DNA from: Christensenella sp. UBA941
GTDB taxonomy: Bacteria; Bacillota; Clostridia; Christensenellales; UBA941
Assembly (NCBI GenBank): GCA_002293365.1
Contig: DBDD01000133.1
Coordinates: 648-8,996 of the forward strand
Length of the DNA: 8,349 nucleotides
Reading direction: 5' to 3'
The position numbers and the translations under genes are program-made. How positions within the stretch are numbered: the first letter of the stretch is position 1; every line of letters begins with the position of its first letter. The notes beneath the pieces were generated by a model. The model was not told the origin of the DNA. It was given only the letters and a program-made list of their open reading frames with translations, and made no database searches. Below are positions 1 through 6,329 of this stretch, in pieces.

Positions 1-128
1 GCGTCGAATATATCGAAGTCGTCGTATTGGTCGCGCAACTTTATATGCGCAAAGCGGGTATATTGAAGATTCGGGCGGGCGTGTTTATACTACGCCGTTT
101 CTCCTATTAAAAGAAAGGCATAATTAGC
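1..128 (+). other. Window-edge segment, possible 3' end of an upstream gene
   Basis: No complete gene is visible here. On the plus strand two frames are open from the left edge. One ends in TAA at 108-110, 18 bases before the next start; its third codon positions resemble the downstream gene. The other ends in TAG at 125-127, one base before the next start, but has unusual codon use. A minus-strand frame is also open from about position 85 to the left edge and reads protein-like (KLRDQYDDFDIFDA). It has only a TTG near position 40 as a possible start, without a good ribosome binding site. The first plus-strand frame fits best as the tail of a co-directional upstream gene, but too little is present to name a product. 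Confidence 0.25.
112..118 (+). promoter_or_regulatory. Ribosome binding site for the TIM-barrel isomerase
   Basis: AGAAAGG lies 10 bases upstream of the TTG at 129. It supports that TTG over the in-frame ATG at 141, for which the purine run would be more than 20 bases away. Confidence 0.55.
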
Positions 129-920
129 TTGAATATAGGCATGTCTAACGCGTGTTTTTTCGGTAAAAGCGTAACGGAGAACTCCCTCCGGATGATACGC
201 GAGGCCGGGTTTTCGATTTGTGAAGTGTTTTTTGACGCGCCGATGGAATACGACGAGGCATTTTTTCCGATTCTTCGGGAAGTGGTCGGCGATATGAAAG
301 TACATAGCATACATGGCATGAGCTCTCAATTTGAACCGCAGCTTTTTTCTATTAGCGCGCGTCAAAAGGCTGCGGCGATGGACGTTTTCATCAATACGCT
401 CGCGCAAGGGCGAAGGCTCGGCGCAAAGTATTACGTCATGCACGGCCCGATGCTAAACGGCGGCAGCATGAAAAACATCGCCTATGCGCGCATTGCCCCG
501 ATTATCGCCGATATTGCGCGCGTTTGCAAAGAAGAAGGGCTTTTGCTCGCATGGGAAAACGTGAGCTGGTGTCTGTTTAATAGGCCGGAGTTCATCGGCG
601 GTATTCGCGAATATGCCGATCATCCGGATCTTTATTTTACGCTGGATATCAAGCAAGCGGCGCGCACCGGCGCGGATCCTTTCGATTTTCTCGAAGCGAT
701 GGGCGACCGGTGCGTAAATGTGCATCTTTGCGATTTTTCACGCGCGGAGAATGGCGTGACGCTCGGGCTTCCAGGACGGCGCTCGTTCGATTTTGCGCGC
801 TTGTTCGCGACGCTAGAAGGAAAAGGCTATACAGGCCCCGCGATCGTCGAGGTTTACAGCGACGCCTACGATAATTATGAAGAACTGTTCCAAAGCGCGC
901 GGGAATTAACCATGTTGTAG
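129..920 (+). CDS. Sugar phosphate isomerase/epimerase-like TIM-barrel protein
   Basis: This is a 263-residue protein of the xylose isomerase-like TIM-barrel superfamily (AP endonuclease family 2 fold), a family of metal-dependent isomerases, epimerases and related enzymes. Strand-end motifs appear in the usual order: HSIHGM at 59-64, YVMHGP at 102-107, AWENVSW at 141-147, TLDIKQA at 171-177, VHLCDF at 198-203 and VEVYSD at 240-245. Probable metal ligands are Glu143, Asp173, His199 and Glu241, with His62, His105 and Asp202 nearby. The GLPGR loop at 213-217 is typical of such barrels just after the His-bearing strand. Length is normal and the protein looks intact and cytoplasmic, with no signal peptide. 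TTG at 129 is preferred because a purine-rich site precedes it; ATG at 141 is the alternative. The substrate cannot be deduced. It converges on the next gene, so it is not part of the pgi series. Confidence 0.82.
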   Translation: MNIGMSNACFFGKSVTENSLRMIREAGFSICEVFFDAPMEYDEAFFPILREVVGDMKVHSIHGMSSQFEPQLFSISARQKAAAMDVFINTLAQGRRLGAKYYVMHGPMLNGGSMKNIAYARIAPIIADIARVCKEEGLLLAWENVSWCLFNRPEFIGGIREYADHPDLYFTLDIKQAARTGADPFDFLEAMGDRCVNVHLCDFSRAENGVTLGLPGRRSFDFARLFATLEGKGYTGPAIVEVYSDAYDNYEELFQSARELTML

Positions 921-943
921 TGGCGATTATTAATCGCCACTAC
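917..943. terminator. Perfect 27-nt palindrome, likely bidirectional terminator or small dispersed repeat
   Basis: Arms GTAGTGGCGATTA (917-929) and TAATCGCCACTAC (931-943) are exact reverse complements around a single T. The left arm contains the TAG stop of the TIM-barrel gene. The element lies between two convergent genes, where a bidirectional terminator is expected. There is no clear T-run on either side, so intrinsic termination would be weak or need another factor. The perfect symmetry also fits a dispersed intergenic repeat or a protein-binding site. Confidence 0.6.
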
Positions 944-959
944 ATAAACCGGGATATCC

Positions 960-1469
960 CTACGGTTTGTTCTGTTCCACCAATTGGTTTACCCATTCGC
1001 GGGGAGGCCCTTCCGTGACGGAAAACGCCTGTGAGCTCTTGACGCTCGATTCGGGGAAAAGATAGACGCGCGGCCCTTCGCGCGTTTCTCCCGGCGCGGC
1101 GTTAACATGAAACAGCGCATATGGAACGTAACCGTCCTTATAGATTAAGACGCTGGCTTCGGCCCAAGGCTTTGTTAGCGAGGCGTCCGAATCGACAGGC
1201 GGTAGGGCGATGGGCTCAGTCATGCCGGCAGCGTCGGTTTGGTAGCTCTTACCGGTTTCCGGGATGACTATAACGGCGCCGCTTATAGCGTCGTTTGTTA
1301 TGCCGTCTAGGACTTCGATACGCAAAGCCGCGCCTGCCGCGGCGGATGGGGTTGGCGCGCTTGGCGGCGCGGAACGATACCAAAGCCCTACGGCCAGTAG
1401 CACCAATGCCGCAGCGACTGCGATAATTACAGTTTTATTAGAGACGATGCGGGGTTTTTCGGTATTCAT
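960..1469 (-). CDS. Membrane-anchored protein with a carboxypeptidase-regulatory-like domain
   Basis: This is a 169-residue protein. A short charged N-terminus is followed by one hydrophobic helix at about 13-31, reading like an uncleaved membrane anchor. An Ala/Pro/Ser-rich spacer at about 33-47 leads to an extracytoplasmic region at about 49-140. Its sequence (IEVLDGITNDAISGAVIVI, then a TDAAG turn) resembles the carboxypeptidase regulatory-like or Ig-like beta-sandwich fold, which often acts as a structural or binding module. No catalytic motif is seen, and the C-terminal 30 residues are polar. The ATG at 1469 is chosen because GGAGG sits 8 bases upstream; a frame extension to a TTG at 1490 would include that ribosome binding site and is unlikely. 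The gene is divergent from pgi and convergent with the upstream isomerase, so it is probably a single-gene unit. The function is unknown. Confidence 0.72.
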   Translation of the reverse strand: MNTEKPRIVSNKTVIIAVAAALVLLAVGLWYRSAPPSAPTPSAAAGAALRIEVLDGITNDAISGAVIVIPETGKSYQTDAAGMTEPIALPPVDSDASLTKPWAEASVLIYKDGYVPYALFHVNAAPGETREGPRVYLFPESSVKSSQAFSVTEGPPREWVNQLVEQNKP

Positions 1470-1477
1470 AATAAGAG

Positions 1478-1482
1478 CCTCC
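1478..1482 (-). promoter_or_regulatory. Ribosome binding site deciding the start of the membrane-anchored protein
   Basis: GGAGG on the minus strand lies 8 bases before the ATG at 1467-1469. This fixes the start there and makes the seven-codon extension to a TTG at 1490 improbable. Confidence 0.75.
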
Positions 1483-1550
1483 ACGTCCAAACTACAAGTT
1501 AACCTATGCGGAATAGGCTGAAATTAGAAGCTTTATAGTGAACTTATCAA
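1483..1550. promoter_or_regulatory. Divergent intergenic region, expected promoters for pgi and the membrane protein
   Basis: The two genes diverge, so promoters in both directions must lie here or inside the flanking genes. On the plus strand TATAGT at 1534-1539 is a possible -10, but no good -35 stands 16-18 bases upstream. On the minus strand TTGATA at 1545-1550 is a possible -35 without a well-spaced -10. A small inverted repeat CCTAT-N5-ATAGG (1503-1517) could be an operator half-site pair. None of these is strong by itself. Confidence 0.35.
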
Positions 1551-1556
1551 AGGGGG
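1551..1556 (+). promoter_or_regulatory. Ribosome binding site of pgi
   Basis: AGGGGG precedes two consecutive ATG codons at 1560 and 1563. The gap is 3 bases to the first and 6 to the second, so translation may really begin at 1563, shortening the protein by one Met. Confidence 0.7.
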
Positions 1557-1559
1557 TAA

Positions 1560-2981
1560 ATGATGGAACGGTATATGGACGCGGCGTTTCGCGAGATAAT
1601 GAGGTTAAGGGTCAATTTTAACAACATGATGAAGCCCAAGATCGGCGCGCATGGGCTGGAAGAGGCCGATTTTGACGCTGCCAAGCTGGGTGCGGCCAAT
1701 GAACGCATGGCGCAAAAGCGCGAAACCATGAAATGGCGCGAATTGCCATACAATCAGGACGAGATTGTTGCCGATATCCTCGAAACGGCCAAGGGCGTAC
1801 GGAAAGAATTCGACGATTTCGTAGTACTTGGCATAGGCGGAAGCGCGCTCGGCCCCATAGCTGTGCAACAGGCGCTGAACCATCTGCATTATAACGACCT
1901 GCCAAAGGCGAAGCGCGGCGGCGGCCCTCGGTTGTTTGTCGAGGATAACGTCGATCCTGAGCGGATGGAAGCGCTCTTCGACGTAATCGACATCGGGAGA
2001 ACCTGCTTCAACGTCATAACGAAATCCGGCGGTACGTCCGAGACGATGGCGCAGCTGCTTATAATCTGCGATGCGCTGAAAAAGCGCGGCCATACGCCCG
2101 AAAAGCACATAATCGCCACGACAGACGAGAAAAAGGGCAACCTGATCATAATCGCGAAAGAATTGGGACTGAAGACCTTCTTCGTACCGGACGGCGTAGG
2201 CGGACGCTTTTCCGAGCTTTGCCCCGTCGGGCTGCTTGCGGCGGCTGTTTGCGGCGTCGATATAAAAGAGATGCTCGCCGGCGCGGCGTACATGGACGAA
2301 ATCTCGCATGAGGGCGATATTTGGGAAAATCCCGCGCACCTTGCGGGCGCTATGATGGTTTTGATGATGGAGCGCGGCAAGAACATCTCCGTGATGATGC
2401 CGTACGCCGACTCTTTGAAATATATGTCCGACTGGTACGCGCAGCTTTGGGCGGAATCTCTTGGCAAGCGTTACGATTTAAACGGCAATGAGGTTTTTGT
2501 CGGCCAGACGCCCGTTAAGGCCTTGGGCGTAACCGACCAGCATTCGCAGGTACAGCTCTATGCCGAGGGGCCTTTCGATAAGGTTACGACGTTCCTAAAG
2601 GTAGGTGAGTATAGAACAAAGGTGGATATCCCCGATGGATTCGCGGATATAAAGGACGTATCGTTCCTCTCGGGCCATACTATGAACGAGCTTATCCAGG
2701 CCGAGGAGCGCGCCACGGAATACGCGCTATTAAAGGCCGGCCGTCCGAGCTGGACTATTACGCTCCCGGAGGTAAACGCCTTTACCATCGGACAATTGCT
2801 TTATTTCTTCGAAGTAATGACGGCGTTTGCGGGCGAGCTTATGGGCATCAACGCGTTCGATCAGCCGGGGGTTGAAGAGGGTAAAAACGCTACCTACGCG
2901 CTTTTGGGAAAACCTGGTTTTGAGATAAAAAAGCAGGAGCTGGACTCCGCTCCGGCGAATGAAACGAGGTACGTTTTATAG
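1560..2981 (+). CDS. pgi: Glucose-6-phosphate isomerase
   Basis: This enzyme interconverts glucose 6-phosphate and fructose 6-phosphate in the cytoplasm, serving glycolysis and gluconeogenesis. The 473-residue protein has the two SIS subdomains of the family and is of the shorter bacterial type. Phosphate-binding motifs are GIGGSALG at 91-98 and KSGGTSET at 155-162. GGRFS at 214-218 carries the conserved Arg216. WAESLGK at 297-303 carries the probable base Glu299. TDQHSQ at 325-330 holds His328, the ring-opening histidine, and DQPGVEEGK at 434-442 ends in the conserved Lys442. All catalytic positions expected for the family are present, so the enzyme should be active. The start is either of two adjacent ATGs behind AGGGGG. 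A 53-base AT-rich gap separates it from nfnA downstream. Confidence 0.96.
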   Translation: MMERYMDAAFREIMRLRVNFNNMMKPKIGAHGLEEADFDAAKLGAANERMAQKRETMKWRELPYNQDEIVADILETAKGVRKEFDDFVVLGIGGSALGPIAVQQALNHLHYNDLPKAKRGGGPRLFVEDNVDPERMEALFDVIDIGRTCFNVITKSGGTSETMAQLLIICDALKKRGHTPEKHIIATTDEKKGNLIIIAKELGLKTFFVPDGVGGRFSELCPVGLLAAAVCGVDIKEMLAGAAYMDEISHEGDIWENPAHLAGAMMVLMMERGKNISVMMPYADSLKYMSDWYAQLWAESLGKRYDLNGNEVFVGQTPVKALGVTDQHSQVQLYAEGPFDKVTTFLKVGEYRTKVDIPDGFADIKDVSFLSGHTMNELIQAEERATEYALLKAGRPSWTITLPEVNAFTIGQLLYFFEVMTAFAGELMGINAFDQPGVEEGKNATYALLGKPGFEIKKQELDSAPANETRYVL

Positions 2982-3020
2982 AAAATACTAATTTCTATTT
3001 TCAATTTTCTAATAACTAGA
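2978..3020 (+). other. AT-rich spacer with overlapping weak inverted repeats
   Basis: The gap between pgi and nfnA is strongly AT-rich. It can form several mutually exclusive short stems: ATAGAAA (2978-2984) with TTTCTAT (2992-2998), GAAAATA (2981-2987) with TATTTTC (2996-3002), and TAGAAAAT (2979-2986) with ATTTTCTA (3004-3011). These have almost no G-C pairs and would be unstable. It may be simple AT-rich spacer, an mRNA processing site or a weak promoter region. It is not a convincing terminator. Confidence 0.3.
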
Positions 3021-3021
3021 T

Positions 3022-3027
3022 TGGAGG
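3022..3027 (+). promoter_or_regulatory. Ribosome binding site deciding the TTG start of nfnA
   Basis: TGGAGG lies 7 bases upstream of TTG at 3035. No ATG in the same frame is similarly placed, so a TTG start is well supported. Confidence 0.8.
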
Positions 3028-3034
3028 ACAACCG

Positions 3035-3883
3035 TTGTTCAGAATCACCAGGAAGAGGGCGCTGCACGAGACGATTACGCTCATGGAGATCGAAGCGCCG
3101 TACATCGCGAAAAAGGCGCAACCCGGGCAGTTTGTTATGCTGCGCGTCCACGAGATGGGCGAGCGTATTCCGCTGACCATCGCCGACCCGGATGCGGAAA
3201 AGGGCACGATTACCCTCATCTTCCAAAACGTCGGGCATACGACGGAGGATCTGAAAAGCTTGGATGAGGGCGATTGCATACGCGATATCGTCGGTCCGCT
3301 AGGCAAACCTACGGAATACGAAGGCGCCAAGCGTGCCGCGATTATCGGCGGAGGGCTGGGCACGGCTATCGCCTACCCGCAGGCGCGCGCTTTGCATAAA
3401 ATAGGCGTGCCGGTCGACGTTATACTGGGATTCCGCAATAAGGAGCTGATTATCCTCGAAGACGAGATGTCAAAAAATGCCGAAGCCGTGTATATCGCAA
3501 CCGACGACGGCTCGAACGGGCGAAAAGGCCTCGTAACCGACGTTTTGAAGGAGCGGATCGAGGCGGGGGCAAATTACGACCTCGTAATCGCGATTGGCCC
3601 GCTGATAATGATGAAATTCGTCTGCAAGCTCACGAAGGAGTATAATCTTCGAACGATAGTTTCTATGAACCCGGTTATGATCGACGGTACGGGCATGTGC
3701 GGCTGTTGCCGCGTTACAGTAGGCGGCGAGATGAAGTTTGCCTGCGTTGACGGCCCTGACTTCGACGGGCATCTGGTCGATTTTGACGAAGCGATGAGGC
3801 GAAGCCGCATGTACGCCGAGCAGGAAAAAGCCATGATGCAGCTAAGACACATATGCAAGGCAACCGGGGAGGTCGTAGGATGA
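3035..3883 (+). CDS. nfnA: NfnA: FAD, NAD and [2Fe-2S] subunit of NADH-dependent ferredoxin:NADP+ oxidoreductase
   Basis: This 282-residue flavoprotein belongs to the ferredoxin-NADP reductase-like family shared by NfnA, the dihydroorotate dehydrogenase electron-transfer subunit PyrK, and SudB. The FAD-binding barrel spans about 1-97 with RIPLTIAD at 44-51. The NAD-binding domain begins with IIGGGLGTA at 103-111 and includes AIGPLIMM at 186-193. The C-terminal iron-sulfur segment MIDGTGMCGCC at 215-225 plus Cys237 gives the Asp217-Cys222-Cys225-Cys237 set expected for the unusual one-Asp, three-Cys [2Fe-2S] cluster of NfnA; PyrK has four Cys. In known NfnAB complexes NADH binds this subunit, and the complex couples NADPH, NAD+ and ferredoxin by electron bifurcation in the cytoplasm. 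Its stop overlaps the nfnB start (ATGA), so the subunits are translationally coupled. SudB is the main alternative name. Confidence 0.9.
   Translation: MFRITRKRALHETITLMEIEAPYIAKKAQPGQFVMLRVHEMGERIPLTIADPDAEKGTITLIFQNVGHTTEDLKSLDEGDCIRDIVGPLGKPTEYEGAKRAAIIGGGLGTAIAYPQARALHKIGVPVDVILGFRNKELIILEDEMSKNAEAVYIATDDGSNGRKGLVTDVLKERIEAGANYDLVIAIGPLIMMKFVCKLTKEYNLRTIVSMNPVMIDGTGMCGCCRVTVGGEMKFACVDGPDFDGHLVDFDEAMRRSRMYAEQEKAMMQLRHICKATGEVVG
3866..3872 (+). promoter_or_regulatory. Ribosome binding site deciding the start of nfnB
   Basis: GGGGAGG, inside the end of nfnA, lies 7 bases before ATG at 3880. It rules against the in-frame ATG at 3853, which has no comparable site and would place the ribosome binding site inside the coding region. 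Confidence 0.8.
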
Positions 3884-5289
3884 AGAATATGAGCTTGGAA
3901 AAGACGAAAATGCCCGAGCAAGCGCCGGAAATCCGCAACCGCAATTTCACAGAAGTTGCGCTAGGCTATACGAGCGAACAGGCCGTTGAGGAGGCGGCGC
4001 GCTGCCTTGGCTGCAAAAATCAGCCGTGCGTAGCAGGCTGCCCGGTAAACGTGCGCATTCCCGAGTTCATCGGGAAGATCGCGGACGGCGACTTCACGGG
4101 CGCGTATGACTCCATCCGCGAAACGAACGCGCTTCCGGCAATTTGCGGGCGCGTATGTCCACAGGAAACCCAATGCGAGCAGCTCTGCGTGCGGGGTAAA
4201 AAAGGCGAGTCAGTCGCTATTGGCCGTTTGGAGCGCTTCGCGGCAGACTTTGCTATGAAAAACGGCGTACTCGATAAGGAACCGCCTAAAATTGAGCGGA
4301 ACGGTAAGCGCGCCGCTATCGTCGGCAGCGGACCCGCGGGGCTTACGTGCGCGGGCGACTTGGCGCGGCTCGGCTATGAAGTTACGGTCTATGAGGCGCT
4401 GCATACTCCTGGAGGAGTGCTGGTCTACGGCATCCCGGAATTCAGGCTGCCCAAGGCGCTGGTGCGCGATGAAATCGGCTCCATCGAAAAGCTAGGCGTG
4501 AAGATTGAAACGAATATGGTTATCGGGCGCGTGCTCTCGCTGGACGAGCTTTTAGAAACCTACGACGCCGTATTTATCGGCAGCGGCGCGGGCTTGCCGA
4601 GCTTCATGAAGATACCGGGCGAAAACTGCAACGGCGTGTTCTCCGCGAACGAATTCCTAACGCGCGTAAATTTAATGAAAGCATACGACCGCGAAAACGC
4701 CGAGACGCCCATCGTCGTAGGCGAAAGCGTGGCCGTCATGGGCGGCGGGAACGTCGCTATGGACGCGGCGCGCTGCGCAAAGCGATTGGGCGCGAAAAAC
4801 GTTACTATCGTCTACCGGCGCGGCGAAAAAGAGCTTCCGGCGCGCTTGGAGGAGATTCACCACGCGAAGGAGGAGGGCATAGAGTTCATGTTCCTGACGG
4901 CCCCGGTCGAAATCGTCGGCGACGAAAACGGCTGGGTGAAGGGTATGAACTGTATTCGGATGGAGCTGGGCGAACCGGACGCGTCCGGGCGCAGGCGGCC
5001 TGTCGTTATCGAAGGCAGTGAATTCTTCCTGCCGGTACAGACGGCGATCATCGCCATCGGGCAGACGCCGAATCCGCTTATCGCGCGTACGACCGAGGGC
5101 CTTAGTATTCAAAAGTGGGGCGGTATTATCGCCGATGAGCCAACTGGAAAAACGAGTAAGGCGCGCGTTTATGCCGGGGGCGACGCCGTAACCGGCGCAG
5201 CGACGGTTATCCTCGCAATGGGCGCGGGCAAGGACGCGGCCAAGGCGATCGATGAGGAATTGAAGTGGAGCATAGAGTTGAAAAAATAG
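3880..5289 (+). CDS. nfnB: NfnB: NADPH-binding, FAD and two-[4Fe-4S] subunit (GltD-like)
   Basis: This 469-residue protein has the architecture of the glutamate synthase small subunit/NfnB family. An N-terminal ferredoxin-like helical domain carries Cys42, 45, 50, 54 and Cys89, 93, 99, 103 for two [4Fe-4S] clusters. The FAD fold begins at VGSGPAGLTCAGDLA (148-162). The NADPH-binding fold is marked by MGGGNVAMDAARCAKR (287-302) and YRRGEKELPAR (312-322). The FAD-closing motif YAGGDAVTGAATV is at 431-443. Glu118 in GRLERF aligns with the non-Cys cluster ligand of related enzymes (Gln156 in dihydropyrimidine dehydrogenase, a Glu in NfnB). Pairing with nfnA and the absence of a glutamate synthase large subunit nearby favour NfnB over GltD; a SudA-type sulfide dehydrogenase subunit is the other option. 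In Nfn this subunit holds the bifurcating flavin and exchanges electrons with NADPH and ferredoxin. Confidence 0.9.
   Translation: MKNMSLEKTKMPEQAPEIRNRNFTEVALGYTSEQAVEEAARCLGCKNQPCVAGCPVNVRIPEFIGKIADGDFTGAYDSIRETNALPAICGRVCPQETQCEQLCVRGKKGESVAIGRLERFAADFAMKNGVLDKEPPKIERNGKRAAIVGSGPAGLTCAGDLARLGYEVTVYEALHTPGGVLVYGIPEFRLPKALVRDEIGSIEKLGVKIETNMVIGRVLSLDELLETYDAVFIGSGAGLPSFMKIPGENCNGVFSANEFLTRVNLMKAYDRENAETPIVVGESVAVMGGGNVAMDAARCAKRLGAKNVTIVYRRGEKELPARLEEIHHAKEEGIEFMFLTAPVEIVGDENGWVKGMNCIRMELGEPDASGRRRPVVIEGSEFFLPVQTAIIAIGQTPNPLIARTTEGLSIQKWGGIIADEPTGKTSKARVYAGGDAVTGAATVILAMGAGKDAAKAIDEELKWSIELKK
5254..5258 (+). promoter_or_regulatory. Ribosome binding site of the GT2-GtrA gene, inside nfnB
   Basis: GAGGA lies 6 bases before GTG at 5265, inside the last codons of nfnB. 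It supports a GTG start and a 25-base overlap with nfnB. No other in-frame start is close to the IIIPALNP motif. Confidence 0.6.
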
Positions 5290-6317
5290 GAATTATTATC
5301 CCGGCGTTAAATCCCGATAGCAAATTACTAAATCTGATATCTGAACTGAAAGCAAACGGGTTTCGGGATATTATAATCATAAACGACGGCAGCCGGGCGG
5401 ATACTGAGCCGATCTTTCATGAGGCTCAGAAGGAGGGCGTGACAGTCCTCCGCCACGCCGTCAATCAAGGTAAAGGCCGTGCGTTGAAAACGGCTTTTAA
5501 CTATTTTCTCCAAAACCATGCCGATTGCGCCGGCGTTGTTACCGTAGATGCCGACGGCCAGCATAGAATAAAAGATATTCTTTCGTGCGCCGGTGCGCTT
5601 TTAGAAAATCCCGATCGTTTAATCATCGGATGTAGGGATTTTTCAGATAAAAATGTTCCGTTTCGAAGCCGGTTTGGAAATATTTGTACACGGAAAATGA
5701 TGCGCATATTATGCGGAATTACACTGTCCGATACGCAGACGGGGCTTCGGGGCATTTCGATCGATGATATGCCGCTGCTTTTGTCGATACCGGGCGAGCG
5801 CTTCGAGTACGAAACCCAAATGCTGCTTACAGCTAAGGATCGCGGTATTGAATTCGTCGAGGTTCCTATTGAGACGGTATATATAAAAAATAACGAATCG
5901 TCACACTTCAACCCGTTGACGGATTCTTTCAAGATATATAAGCTGTTTTTGAAGTATTGCATTTCGTCTTTATCTTGTTTCGCAATCGATATTCTGTTGT
6001 TTTCAATATTTGCGGCGGCTATAAAGACGTTGGCGCCTAGGCATTATATTTTGGTGTCTACGATAATAGCCAGAGTAATCTCATCTATAGCGAATTACTA
6101 TATTAACAAGAACAAAGTGTTCGCGAATAATCTTTCAAACCGCGCTATTATAAAATATTTTCTTCTCGTAGCGATACAAATGCTGGTATCAGGCGCGCTT
6201 GTGACTTGGCTGCATGGCATAATGCGAATAAACGAATCCGTAGTGAAGATAATTGTCGATGTTGTCTTATTCTGTTTAAGCTTTTTTGTCCAAAGGGAAT
6301 GGGTGTTTTCAAAGTGA
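5265..6317 (+). CDS. GT2 polyprenyl-phosphate glycosyltransferase fused to a GtrA-type flippase domain
   Basis: This is a 350-residue two-domain protein. Residues 1 to about 225 form a GT2 (GT-A fold) domain of the DPM1/GtrB type: IIPALNP at 11-17, NDGS at 40-43, the nucleotide/metal motif DADGQH at 95-100, SDTQTGLRG at 155-163 and RFEYETQML at 179-187. Such enzymes move a sugar from a nucleotide sugar to undecaprenyl phosphate on the cytoplasmic face. Residues from about 226 to 350 form a GtrA-like domain with four hydrophobic segments near 228-250, 259-277, 295-315 and 327-343. It has family-typical signatures NYYINKNKVF (277-286) and a C-terminal QREWVF (343-348). GtrA proteins are thought to flip the lipid-linked sugar. 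The gene overlaps nfnB by 25 bases and is followed after 12 bases by a GT-C-like gene, the usual third partner. The sugar donor is unknown. Base composition is more AT-rich than in pgi-nfnAB. Confidence 0.9.
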   Translation: MEHRVEKIGIIIPALNPDSKLLNLISELKANGFRDIIIINDGSRADTEPIFHEAQKEGVTVLRHAVNQGKGRALKTAFNYFLQNHADCAGVVTVDADGQHRIKDILSCAGALLENPDRLIIGCRDFSDKNVPFRSRFGNICTRKMMRILCGITLSDTQTGLRGISIDDMPLLLSIPGERFEYETQMLLTAKDRGIEFVEVPIETVYIKNNESSHFNPLTDSFKIYKLFLKYCISSLSCFAIDILLFSIFAAAIKTLAPRHYILVSTIIARVISSIANYYINKNKVFANNLSNRAIIKYFLLVAIQMLVSGALVTWLHGIMRINESVVKIIVDVVLFCLSFFVQREWVFSK

Positions 6318-6322
6318 AGGAG
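6317..6322 (+). promoter_or_regulatory. Ribosome binding site deciding the TTG start of the GT-C-like gene
   Basis: AAGGAG begins on the last base of the preceding stop codon and lies 7 bases upstream of TTG at 6330. This supports the TTG start and coupled translation with the GT2-GtrA gene. Confidence 0.75.
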
Positions 6323-6329
6323 TAAGGAA

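Noticed and set aside
1483..1559. Riboswitch or T-box leader ahead of pgi
   Set aside because: The region is too short and has no conserved stem or antiterminator element.
1605..2339. A 244-codon open frame on the minus strand inside pgi
   Set aside because: It lies wholly antisense to a gene with all catalytic motifs intact, shows no domain-like sequence, and is explained by the GC-rich codon pattern of pgi on the other strand.
1889..2467. A second long minus-strand open frame inside pgi
   Set aside because: It overlaps the first antisense frame as well as pgi, is Ser/Pro-rich without motifs, and is a shadow of the real gene.
1560..2981. Bifunctional phosphoglucose/phosphomannose isomerase
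   Set aside because: The length, the GIGGSALG and KSGGTSET motifs and the DQHSQ and QPGVEEGK segments match the standard Pgi family rather than the shorter bifunctional enzymes.
2978..3020. Rho-independent terminator after pgi
   Set aside because: Possible stems are nearly all A-T and there is no stable GC stem followed by a T-run.
4672..5112. Minus-strand open frame within nfnB
   Set aside because: It is antisense to the conserved NADPH-binding region and has no recognisable motif; it is an artefact of codon bias.
3880..5289. Reading this gene as the glutamate synthase small subunit GltD
   Set aside because: No glutamate synthase large subunit is nearby, and the directly overlapping partner is NfnA-type with an Asp-Cys-Cys-Cys cluster set. 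Nfn is the better reading, though GltD-like annotation is common.
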